DNA of 64,000 nt from Nonomuraea fuscirosea (GTDB lineage: Bacteria > Actinomycetota > Actinomycetes > Streptosporangiales > Streptosporangiaceae): contig NZ_PVNG01000012.1 in NCBI RefSeq assembly GCF_003001935.1, positions 62,001 to 126,000 on the forward strand, written 5' to 3'. The translations under genes were made by a program, and so were the position numbers. The notes beneath the pieces were generated by a model. The model had not been told where the DNA came from and ran no database searches. It worked only from the letters and a program-made list of their open reading frames with translations. Of this stretch, positions 17,181-24,300 are shown piece after piece (position 1 is the stretch's first letter; the number at the start of each line of letters is the position of its first letter).

Positions 17181-17212
17181 TTGACACCGAGCGTGATCGA
17201 AATTATGTTCGA
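17181..17212 (+). promoter_or_regulatory. Promoter with overlapping LexA-like SOS box
   Basis: Perfect -35 TTGACA (17181-17186), 17-bp spacer, -10 TATGTT (17204-17209). The 16-bp sequence TCGAAATTATGTTCGA (17197-17212) covers the -10. It matches the mycobacterial LexA box TCGAAC-N4-GTTCGA at 11 of 12 defined positions. Transcription would start near 17216 and give a leader of about 265 nt before the HEPN start at 17480. Confidence 0.65.
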
Positions 17213-17479
17213 CCTAGTGACGGTGAGGCTCGCGGCTCAACGTCACCAGGACCTGGTCGCGGGCCGTTCGCTTCCCCAAGCGATCCCCGCGGCCAGGCTC
17301 CACGGGCGAAGGGTGCGTCCTCGTCGTCGGCGGAGACGAGCGGGCGTGTCCTGGCCGGACGGGGTGAGGGGAAGCTCCTCGTCCGGCCTGCCCGGCGGAA
17401 ATGTCGGTGGCGTCTGCGATTGTTGGCACTACCGGCGGAGACGCCGGACGCCGCCCACGACTCCAAGGAGGCGCGCAAG

Positions 17480-17926
17480 ATGGCACCACGGCCTAGAGAA
17501 ACGCCCGGGCCCCGGTTGTCGGCTGCGGTTCGGGCACACCTGACCGATTCACGTTCCTGCCTGGCGGAGGCGACCGGCGCTCGCACCCCGGCATCCCGAT
17601 ATGTGGCCGCCCACCTGGCGGCACTCCGAGCGGCGGCGGCGATCCTGGCCGCCCGGCCCCGCCCCATGGAGGGGCGCCGGCGCCGCCTGCGCAGCGCGTG
17701 GGAGCTGCTGCCGGAGGCGGAGCCGCACCTCGCGGAGTGGGCCGCCTACTTCGCCACCACCGCCGACAAGCGCGCGGCGGCGGAGGCGGGCATGGTGCGC
17801 CGCATCAGCGCCGCCGACGCCGACGAGATCCTGGCCGAGGCCGAGACCTTCGTCTCAGCTGTCGAAGACATTCTCGGCGTACCAGGCCAGCCACAACTCC
17901 CGGTAAACGTGCCCTTGGCAGGCTGA
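17480..17926 (+). CDS. SAV_6107-family HEPN domain protein
   Basis: 148 aa, helical. It matches the actinobacterial SAV_6107 HEPN family (RYVAAHLAALRAAAAILA, then RSAWELLPEAEPHLAEWA). Arg40 and His45 form an R-X4-H motif, the catalytic motif of RNase-active HEPN proteins. ATG 17480 has AAGGAGG eight bases upstream (17464-17470). The frame stays open back to ATG 17150, which has TACTTT six bases before it, but residues coded there are low-complexity and the internal promoter argues against that start. No partner antitoxin gene is adjacent. Confidence 0.78.
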   Translation: MAPRPRETPGPRLSAAVRAHLTDSRSCLAEATGARTPASRYVAAHLAALRAAAAILAARPRPMEGRRRRLRSAWELLPEAEPHLAEWAAYFATTADKRAAAEAGMVRRISAADADEILAEAETFVSAVEDILGVPGQPQLPVNVPLAG

Positions 17927-18065
17927 CCGACCCCACCCCCTCCGCCTGGTTCGGCGAACTGCGGCAGCCCAGAGAGCTCCGTAGCCTCTCCGACGACGGC
18001 GCCATCTTCCGGTGAAGACGCCATCGGCAGACCAACCGCCATGCGGCCGCGCTCTCACCCCACCC

Positions 18066-18420
18066 GGACCGCCCTCTGGCGGGATGCCGTCCAGACGTCA
18101 CTTGCCCCGACGGGACCGCCCTACTGGTGGGATGCCGTCCAGACATCACCTGCTCCACCGGATCGCCCCTCCGGTGAGATGCTCTCCGGGGGTCACCCGC
18201 ACGGCCGGACCGTCCTGCGGTGGGTAACGTGCCGCAACGGGACGTCCCCTGCGGTGGGCGTCTGCCTCGACGGGACAACCCCTCCGGTGGGATGTCCTCC
18301 CGAGATCACCTGCCCGACTGGACCGCCATGCGGTGGGTCATCTGCCCTGCGCGGCCGTCCTTCTGGCGGGATTCCTCCGGACGTTCATTCGCCCGACCGG
18401 ACCGCACTTCCGGCGCACCC
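18066..18420. repeat. Two-period (47/33 bp) array of hairpin-bearing repeats
   Basis: Nine copies of a core GGACCGCC-(3-5 nt)-CGGTGGG begin at 18066, 18113, 18160, 18207, 18240, 18273, 18320, 18353 and 18399. Spacings are 47, 47, 47, 33, 33, 47, 33 and 46. Most cores can form a small hairpin such as CCGCC-loop-GGCGG. Sequence between cores is only loosely conserved (GATGCCGTCCAGAC). Confidence 0.75.
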
Positions 18421-18532
18421 ATGCTCGGGCGGTGCCCCTCTCATGCCTTCGGCACGCCGCCGATGGCTAGCCTGGTGCTGCCGCCAAGGCTATGACCAGG
18501 CACCGCCAAAGGGCCGGCACCGGAGCACGTCA

Positions 18533-18602
18533 CCCGGGCACGGCACCACGGCACGGCACCACGGACGGCACCACGGCACGGCACCATGGACGGCGCCCGG
18601 GC
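18533..18602. repeat. GGCACCACGGCAC low-complexity array
   Basis: Interlocked 8- and 5-bp units (GGCACCAC, GGCAC) with occasional GGAC variants. The same motif family recurs sparsely to about 18770. Confidence 0.6.
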
Positions 18603-18910
18603 ATCGTCACCACGGCACAGCGCCATGGCACCCCTCACCCAAGAGCGCCGTTCCTGGAGCGCGTCCCTGGCGCGCGGCACCACGGCGTCCCGACCCAAGC
18701 GCGCCGTCACCGGAGGGCGTCACTAGGGCGCGGCACCCAGAGCATCGTCACCCGGGCACTGTCAGCTGGGCGGTGGATGGGCCCTGTTGGCGAGGGCTGC
18801 TCCGGCGAGTCACCCGCCCACGGGAGCACTCCATGGTCCTGTCCATGCCGCGTTCAGGGGCGACGGCATGCACTCTGGCACCAGGCGCATCCCGGCTCGA
18901 GCGGCACGGC

Positions 18911-18979
18911 GTCCCTGAACGGTACGGCGTCCCTGAACGGTGCGGCGTCCCTGAACGGTGCGGCGTCCCTGAACGGCAC
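18911..18979. repeat. 18-bp tandem repeat, four copies
   Basis: Unit GTCCCTGAACGGTGCGGC repeated at 18911, 18929, 18947 and 18965 with very few changes, so this array is recent. Confidence 0.9.
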
Positions 18980-19029
18980 CGGTGGACCGGCATGGGAACA
19001 AGGGCCGGGTCGGGGTCGGGGATGCCGAA

Positions 19030-19054
19030 GGGCCCGCCGGTGGGTGGCGGGCCC
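19030..19054. other. Perfect 9-bp hairpin
   Basis: GGGCCCGCC (19030-19038) pairs with GGCGGGCCC (19046-19054) around a 7-base loop. There is no T-run on either side. It may be a terminator of the T-less kind common in high-GC actinomycetes. Confidence 0.6.
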
Positions 19055-19170
19055 CAGGGTGAGGCGGGCGGTTTCGAGGTTGCGACCCCGGACTCAGGGT
19101 CTCGAACCGGCGGCCCCGACCCGGAGGAATCCGGCCGGGGCCTCAAAGCTGACTGTCTCAAAGGGGTGGT

Positions 19171-19198
19171 CTCGGGCTGGAGGACCAGCAGGCCCGAG
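19171..19198 (-). terminator. Candidate terminator of bldD
   Basis: CTCGGGC and GCCCGAG arms with a 14-base loop, 24-51 bases past the bldD stop. On the minus strand it is followed by ACCACCCCTTTG, a weak pyrimidine tail. Confidence 0.5.
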
Positions 19199-19221
19199 GC
19201 CGGACGACCTTAAGGACGGTC

Positions 19222-19716
19222 TCAGAAGGACTCGACGGCCCGGCGGGCCTCGGCGTCGAGGACGCCCCAGCTGATGAGCTCCTCGGTCAGTTCGCTCGGC
19301 GACTTGTCGTAGATCACGGCCAGGGAGCGCAGGTCCTCCTGGCGGATCGACAACACCTTGCCGTTGTAGTCGCCGCGCTGGCTCTGGATCGTCGCGGCGT
19401 AACGGGCAAGAGCGCCGGCCTTCTCCTTGGGCAGGGTCGCCAGGCGCTCCAGGTCGATCACAAGCTTGGGTGTCGGCCCGAGCGGGCTGGGGGCGGCTCC
19501 GCCCGGCAGCAGCTCGGAGACGGGCACCCCGTAGAAGTCGGCAAGCTCGGCAAGCTTCTGCACGGTCACCGCTCGGTCGCCGCGCTCATAAGAGCCAACG
19601 ACTACGGCTTTCCACCTGCCACGCGACTTCTCCTCGACTCCATGCAGGGACAGCCCCTGCTGGGTGCGGATGGCGCGGAGTCGTGCACCCAGCGACTTTG
19701 CGTACTCAGACGGCAT
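19222..19716 (-). CDS. bldD: Developmental regulator BldD
   Basis: 164 aa DNA-binding protein that represses development genes in streptomycetes when dimerised by cyclic di-GMP. The XRE-type HTH is near-identical to the Streptomyces protein (RAIRTQQGLSLHGVEEKS, SYERGDRAVTVQKLAELA). The C-terminal domain keeps both parts of the c-di-GMP signature: RGD (in QSQRGDYNG) and RQED eight residues on. It ends at the family C-terminus (WGVLDAEARRAVESF). In Streptomyces coelicolor bldD lies directly beside pyrR; here an arginine deiminase operon separates them. Confidence 0.97.
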   Translation of the reverse strand: MPSEYAKSLGARLRAIRTQQGLSLHGVEEKSRGRWKAVVVGSYERGDRAVTVQKLAELADFYGVPVSELLPGGAAPSPLGPTPKLVIDLERLATLPKEKAGALARYAATIQSQRGDYNGKVLSIRQEDLRSLAVIYDKSPSELTEELISWGVLDAEARRAVESF

Positions 19717-20017
19717 CGTGTGGCCCCCCGGCTCTCGTATGTATCGCTCTCAGTAGATTGTGCTCCCTTGCGGCGTATGCCCCGGCCACCGGGGGGTCTG
19801 ATGCCAGGCTCGGCACCATCGGTAGCCATGGCCCTGGGTTTACCCCAGGACGCCGCGCGGTGTGGTTACGCACAGTGACGGTAAAGGGGTGGACGCCGAA
19901 GGTCAAGCTGATTGGAAAAAAGATGCCGAATCCGGTCCGGTAGGGAACGCCGCAAACGCCCCTCATGCCCCACTGGTAACGCTGCTTCGTCAGGGTTTGA
20001 CGACATTTTCGGCACGG
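19717..20017. other. bldD upstream region
   Basis: 301 bases with no gene. It holds the bldD promoter and operator described next, a 155-nt bldD leader, and the gap between bldD and the 3' end of the universal stress gene. A short A-run (19916-19921) is the only AT-rich spot. Confidence 0.6.
19866..19906 (-). promoter_or_regulatory. bldD promoter with BldD-like operator
   Basis: On the minus strand: -35 TTGACC (19901-19906), 17-bp spacer, -10 TACCGT (19878-19883). The plus-strand sequence TTACGCACAGTGA (19866-19878) abuts the -10 and matches the BldD binding pattern TNACNCWGNGTNA at all but one position. Autoregulation is known for Streptomyces BldD. Confidence 0.6.
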
Positions 20018-20884
20018 TCAAGGCTGGCGGGTGAGAACCATGACCGGGCAGGTCGAGGCCCTGACGATCTTGATCGAGGTGTCCCCGAGGAACACCCGCC
20101 TGAGTGGCCCGGTGTCGCTGGAAGCGCATATGATCATCTCGCCGGGCAGCCACGAGGTCGCGGCGAGTGCCTGGGCCACGTTGCGGCCCTCCAGCACTTC
20201 GACCTCCACGGGCGAGCGCCGCCGCTGCCCCCTGGCCGCGGCGCGCAGGTCGGCCGCGGCCTGGTCGCGCAGACGGGCGAGCATCTCTTCCTCGATCCGC
20301 ACCCGCCTGCCGCTGCTGACCACCAGCGTGACCAGCCGCAGCGGCACGCCGAGCGCCGCGGCCGTCCTGGCCGCGTCCTTGACCGCCACGTCGCAGCCGG
20401 GGCCGCGCCGGTAGGCGACGGTGAGCCGGTCGAAGGCGGCCGGCGGCTCCTCGCCCCAGCCGCGCGGCGCGAGCAGCACGGGAACGGAGGAGCTGTGCAG
20501 GAGCTGGTCGGCGGTGCTGCCCACCGAGATGAGCCCCCTGCCGCGTCCCGGCGCCGAGCCGATCACCACGACGTCGGCGCCGCGCCTGCGCGCCAGCTCC
20601 ACCAGTCCACGCCCGCTGCCCCGGTGGGTGTGCGTGACGTACTCGGCGTCGTCCCCGGCCAGCTCGCGGGCCTGGGCGAGGGTGGCGGTGGCCTGCTCGT
20701 GCAGGTAGGCCCGCCACGCGCTCTCCTCGGCCCTGGCCGGCCCCGGCGCGGAGGAAGCCGGCGGCAGCACGTTCGCCACCGTCAGCCGCGCCCGCGCCGC
20801 CTCCTTGAGCAGGACGGCCAGCGCCAGCCCGTCGCGCCCCCGCGGCCCCGCGACGTATCCGGCCAGGATGTTGTCCAGCTTCAT
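20018..20884 (-). CDS. Tandem universal stress protein (UspA family)
   Basis: 288 aa with two Usp domains. The first ends in VVIGSAPGRGRGLISVGSTADQLLHSSSVPVLLAP, an ATP-binding G-X2-G-X9-GS-like loop; the second ends in GPLRRVFLGDTSIKIVRASTCPVMVL. ATG 20884 overlaps the permease stop by 4 bp, so it is the last gene of the arginine deiminase operon. Usp proteins often accompany low-oxygen or starvation metabolism, which fits an ATP-yielding arginine pathway. Confidence 0.9.
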   Translation of the reverse strand: MKLDNILAGYVAGPRGRDGLALAVLLKEAARARLTVANVLPPASSAPGPARAEESAWRAYLHEQATATLAQARELAGDDAEYVTHTHRGSGRGLVELARRRGADVVVIGSAPGRGRGLISVGSTADQLLHSSSVPVLLAPRGWGEEPPAAFDRLTVAYRRGPGCDVAVKDAARTAAALGVPLRLVTLVVSSGRRVRIEEEMLARLRDQAAADLRAAARGQRRRSPVEVEVLEGRNVAQALAATSWLPGEMIICASSDTGPLRRVFLGDTSIKIVRASTCPVMVLTRQP

Positions 20885-22305
20885 TTGCCCACCTCGGCGT
20901 TCAGCCGTGAATGGCGATAGCCGTACAGGAAATAGCAGATCAGGCCGACGAGCATCCACAGCCCGAAGGCCACCCAGGTGACCCCGGCCAGCCCCGCCAT
21001 GACCACGAGGCACAGGATCGCCCCCAGTGCGGGCGTGGCCGGGAACAGCGGTGTGCGGAAGCTGCGCGGCAGCTCGGGGCTGCGGTAACGCAGCACGAGC
21101 ACGCCGACGTTGACGATGGCGAAGGCGAACAGGGTGCCGATGCTGGTCGCCTCGGCGAGCTGGCCGAGCGGCACCAGCCCGGCCAGGACGGAGATGAACG
21201 CGGCCACGATGAGCGTGTTGGCGACCGGCACCTGCCGGCGCGGGTTGACCCGCTGGAAGACGCGGGGGATGAGCCCGTCGCGCGACATCGCGAACAGGAT
21301 GCGGGTCTGGCCGTAGATGACGGTGAGCACGACGCTGGCGATGGCGACGACCGCGCCGAAGGAGACGATCAGGCCGGGCCAGGTGGCGCCCACGGCGAGG
21401 TCGGCGATGTACGACAGGCTCGCCTCGGTGCCCTTCTCGTCGAACTCGGTCCACGGCATCGCCCCGACCGCGGCCAGCGCGACCAGCACGTAGACGGCGG
21501 TCACGATGACCAGCGACAGGATGATCGCCAGCGGCAGATCGCGCCGGGGGTTCTTGGCCTCCTCACCGGCCGTGGAGGCGGCGTCGAAGCCGATGTAGGA
21601 GAAGAACACCTGGGAGGCCGCCGCGGTGACGCCGGCCACGCCCAGCGGGGCGAAGGGCGCGAGGTTGCCGGACCGGAAGGCGGTGAACGTCACCGCGCAG
21701 AAGAACAGCAGCACCGCGATCTTGATGAGCACGAAGAACGCGTTGGCCTTCGCGCTCTCGGAGGCCCCGTACAGCAGCAGCCAGGTGGCCAGCAGCACGA
21801 TGACGATCGCGGTGACGTTGACCACGCCGCCGTCCTGGCCGGGGGAGCGGGTGATCGCGTCCGGCAGCTCGAAGCCGAACAGGGAGTGCAGGAAGGAGTT
21901 GAGGTATTCGCCCCAGCCGACGGCCACGGCCGCCACGGAGACGGCGTACTCCAGCATCAGGCACCAGCCGCAGATCCAGGCCACGAGCTCGCCCAGCGTC
22001 GCGTAGGCGTACGAGTAGGACGAGCCGGACACCGGGATCGTGCCGGCCAGCTCGGCGTACGACAGCGCCGAGAACAGCGCCGTGATCGCCGCCAGCACGA
22101 ACGCCAGCACCACCGCGGGACCCGCCTTGGGCACCGCCTGCCCGAGGATCACGAAGATGCCCGTGCCCAGCGTCGCGCCGACGCTGAACAGCGTCAGCTG
22201 CCACAACGTCATGGTGCGCCGCAGCTCGCCGCCCTCGCCGTGGCCCCCCTCGGCCACGATGCGGTCGGTCGGTTTGGTACGGAGCAGACGCCCGGCCAGT
22301 GTCAT
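20881..22305 (-). CDS. APC-superfamily amino-acid permease
   Basis: 474 aa with about twelve membrane segments. The N-terminal signature is WQLTLFSVGATLGTGIFVILG, and FFSYIGFDAASTAGEEAKNPRRD is typical of the cationic amino-acid transporter/YfnA group. It sits between arcC and usp with a 4-bp overlap downstream, so arginine uptake or arginine/ornithine exchange (the ArcD role) is likely. It is not the classic ArcD family, so the exchange mode is inference. Confidence 0.9.
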   Translation of the reverse strand: MTLAGRLLRTKPTDRIVAEGGHGEGGELRRTMTLWQLTLFSVGATLGTGIFVILGQAVPKAGPAVVLAFVLAAITALFSALSYAELAGTIPVSGSSYSYAYATLGELVAWICGWCLMLEYAVSVAAVAVGWGEYLNSFLHSLFGFELPDAITRSPGQDGGVVNVTAIVIVLLATWLLLYGASESAKANAFFVLIKIAVLLFFCAVTFTAFRSGNLAPFAPLGVAGVTAAASQVFFSYIGFDAASTAGEEAKNPRRDLPLAIILSLVIVTAVYVLVALAAVGAMPWTEFDEKGTEASLSYIADLAVGATWPGLIVSFGAVVAIASVVLTVIYGQTRILFAMSRDGLIPRVFQRVNPRRQVPVANTLIVAAFISVLAGLVPLGQLAEATSIGTLFAFAIVNVGVLVLRYRSPELPRSFRTPLFPATPALGAILCLVVMAGLAGVTWVAFGLWMLVGLICYFLYGYRHSRLNAEVGK

Positions 22306-22314
22306 GGACGCCCC

Positions 22315-23250
22315 CTACAACGTGCTCGTCAGCGGCCACCTGCCGTTGGGTGTGACGATCGTTCCCGCCGAGCCGTCGAGTATGCGCTCGGCCTCGTCGA
22401 GCTTCCCGATGGCGGCCATGTCGCCGGTGGTCTCGACGAACCGGCAGACCGCCTCCACCTTCGGCCCCATCGACCCGGCGGGGAAGTCGAGCGCCCGCAG
22501 CTCGTGCGGGGTGGTGTGGCCGATCTCGCTCTGCTCGGGCGTGCCGAAACCGCGCATGACGCGCGGCACGTCGGTCAGACTCAGGAACGCGTCGCAGTCG
22601 AGCGCCTCGGCCAGCATCGAGGTCGTGAGGTCCTTGTCGATCACGGCCTCCACGCCCGTCAGCCGCCCGCGCTCGTCGCGCACGACGGGGATGCCGCCGC
22701 CGCCCGCGCACACCACGATCACGCCCTCGCCCGTCATGCGACGGATCAGCCGGGTCTGGACCACGCGCTGCGGGGCGGGGGAGGGGACGACGCGCCGCCA
22801 CTGGCGGCCGTCCTGGGCGACCGTCCAGCCGCGCTCGGCGGCCAGCTTCTCGGCCTCCTCGCGCTCGTACACCTGGCCGACGAACTTGGCCGGCTGCTCG
22901 AACGCCGGGTCGACGGCCGAGACCAGCGTCTGCGTGACCATGGCCAGCACCTGGCGGCCGGGCAGCGCGTTCTGCAGCGCCTGCTGGATCCAGTAGCCGA
23001 GCAGGCCCTGCGTCTGCGCGCCGAGCGCGTCGAACGGGTAGGGCCTGGTCAGCCCCGGGTCCGCGGCCGACTGGGCGGCCAGCAGGCCGACCTGGGGTCC
23101 GTTGCCGTGGGTGATGACGAGCTCGTGCTCGGCCGCGAGCCGGGCCAGCGTCCTGACGGCGGTGCGCACGTTGGCGACCTGCGTGTCGGCGTCAGGCCGC
23201 TGACCGCGCCGCAGGACGGCGTTGCCGCCCAGTGCCACGATGACCCGCAT
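22315..23250 (-). CDS. arcC: Carbamate kinase ArcC
   Basis: Last step of the arginine deiminase pathway: carbamoyl phosphate plus ADP gives ATP, CO2 and ammonia. 311 aa. Signatures: IVALGGNAVLRRGQ at the N-terminus, ITHGNGPQVGLL, VCAGGGGIPVV and VIDKDLTTSMLAEAL, and GSMGPKVEA near the end. It starts one base before the arcB stop region ends, so the genes are coupled. Its substrate is also what CarAB makes for PyrB in the adjacent operon. Confidence 0.96.
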   Translation of the reverse strand: MRVIVALGGNAVLRRGQRPDADTQVANVRTAVRTLARLAAEHELVITHGNGPQVGLLAAQSAADPGLTRPYPFDALGAQTQGLLGYWIQQALQNALPGRQVLAMVTQTLVSAVDPAFEQPAKFVGQVYEREEAEKLAAERGWTVAQDGRQWRRVVPSPAPQRVVQTRLIRRMTGEGVIVVCAGGGGIPVVRDERGRLTGVEAVIDKDLTTSMLAEALDCDAFLSLTDVPRVMRGFGTPEQSEIGHTTPHELRALDFPAGSMGPKVEAVCRFVETTGDMAAIGKLDEAERILDGSAGTIVTPNGRWPLTSTL

Positions 23251-24258
23251 TCAGTCTCCCAAGGTCGCGACCATGATGGCCTTGATGGTGTGCAGCCGGT
23301 TCTCGGCCTGGTCGAAGACGATCGAACGCGGTGACTGGAACACGTCGTCCGTCACCTCCAGCGCGTCCAGCCCGGTCCTGTCGTAGATCTCCCGCCCGAC
23401 CTCGGTGCCGCGGTCGTGACAGGCGGGCAGGCAGTGCATGAACCGGACCGAGGGGTTGCCGGTGGCCTTCACCACGGTCTCGTTCACCTGGTACGGCAGC
23501 AGCAGCTTGATCCGCTCGTCCCACACCTCGGCCGGCTCGCCCATCGACACCCACACGTCGGTGTAGAGGAAGTCGACCCCTTTGACGCCCATGGTCACGT
23601 CGTCGGTCACGGTGATCCTGGCGCCGGTGCCGGCCGCCACCCGCTCGGCCGGCCCGAGCACGGACTCCGGGTCGGGCCACAGCGCCCTGGGGGCCACGAC
23701 GCGGGTGTCCATGCCGAACATGGCGCCCGTCACCAGCAGCGAGTGCCCCATGTTGTTGCGCGCGTCGCCGAGGTAGGCGAAGGACACCTCGTGCAGCGGC
23801 CGGCCGGCGTGCTCGCGCATGGTGAGCATGTCGGCCAGCGTCTGCGTCGGATGCCACTCGTCGGTCAGCCCGTTCCACACCGGCACCCCGGACAGAGCCG
23901 CCAGCTCCTCGGCGTGGGCCTGCCTGCTGCCGCGGTACTCGATGCCGTCGTACATGCGGCCGAGCACCCGCGCGGTGTCGGCCACCGACTCCTTGTGCCC
24001 GAGCTGGGTGCCGGCCGGATCCAGGTAGGTGGTGTGCGCCCCCTGGTCGTGGGCGGCCACCTCGAAGGCGCAGCGGGTGCGGGTGGAGGTCTTCTCGAAG
24101 ATCAGCGCGATGTTCCTGCCGCGCAGCCGCCGCCGCTCGGCGCGGGCGTGCTTGGCCGCCTTCAGCTCGGCCGACAGGCGCAGCAGGAAGCCGAGCTCCT
24201 CCGGCGTGAAGTCGAGCTCCTTGAGAAAACTGCGGTCGCGCAGGTCGACGGCCGTCAT
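23251..24258 (-). CDS. arcB: Catabolic ornithine carbamoyltransferase ArcB
   Basis: Converts citrulline and phosphate to ornithine and carbamoyl phosphate. 335 aa from ATG 24258, which has GGTGAG upstream; GTG 24282 would add eight residues. Signatures: carbamoyl-phosphate loop EKTSTRTRCAFE, HPTQTLADM, and the HCLPACHD ornithine/catalytic cysteine motif. The genetic linkage to arcA and arcC marks it as the catabolic enzyme and not the biosynthetic ArgF. Confidence 0.95.
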   Translation of the reverse strand: MTAVDLRDRSFLKELDFTPEELGFLLRLSAELKAAKHARAERRRLRGRNIALIFEKTSTRTRCAFEVAAHDQGAHTTYLDPAGTQLGHKESVADTARVLGRMYDGIEYRGSRQAHAEELAALSGVPVWNGLTDEWHPTQTLADMLTMREHAGRPLHEVSFAYLGDARNNMGHSLLVTGAMFGMDTRVVAPRALWPDPESVLGPAERVAAGTGARITVTDDVTMGVKGVDFLYTDVWVSMGEPAEVWDERIKLLLPYQVNETVVKATGNPSVRFMHCLPACHDRGTEVGREIYDRTGLDALEVTDDVFQSPRSIVFDQAENRLHTIKAIMVATLGD

Positions 24259-24300
24259 CGGGTGACGCTCACCGGGCTGCACTCATCTGGATCTGTCCCC

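Larger units (their letters stand above)
17927..19221. other. Gene-free 1.3-kb block of repeats and hairpins
   Basis: No open frame here has recognisable protein similarity; the long frames are translations of repeats. From left to right it holds a 47/33-bp hairpin repeat array, a GGCACCACGG-rich array, an 18-bp tandem repeat, and several perfect hairpins near the bldD 3' end. These are listed separately. Confidence 0.75.

Noticed and set aside
17150..17479. N-terminal extension of the HEPN protein from ATG 17150, which has TACTTT six bases upstream
   Set aside because: The -10 spacing fits a leaderless start, but the extension is low-complexity, contains the internal promoter and LexA-like box, and a perfect AAGGAGG serves ATG 17480. 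Kept only as an alternative.
18066..18420. CRISPR array
   Set aside because: The repeated cores are degenerate, the intervals have only two lengths and are related to each other, and no cas genes are nearby.
19069..19112. tRNA-like or T-arm-like fold (GGTTTCGAG...CTCGAACCG)
   Set aside because: No acceptor or anticodon arm can be built; it is a simple nested hairpin.
18041..19213. 390-codon open frame across the repeat block
   Set aside because: It is a translation of the 47/33-bp, GGCACCACGG and 18-bp repeats with no protein-like features.
20911..23334. 807-codon open frame opposite the permease and arcC
   Set aside because: Antisense shadow of two well-recognised genes; His/Gln/Arg-rich with no family features.
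24259..24282. Upstream GTG start for arcB
   Set aside because: ATG 24258 gives the conserved N-terminal length and has GGTGAG at good spacing; the longer form adds a non-conserved peptide.
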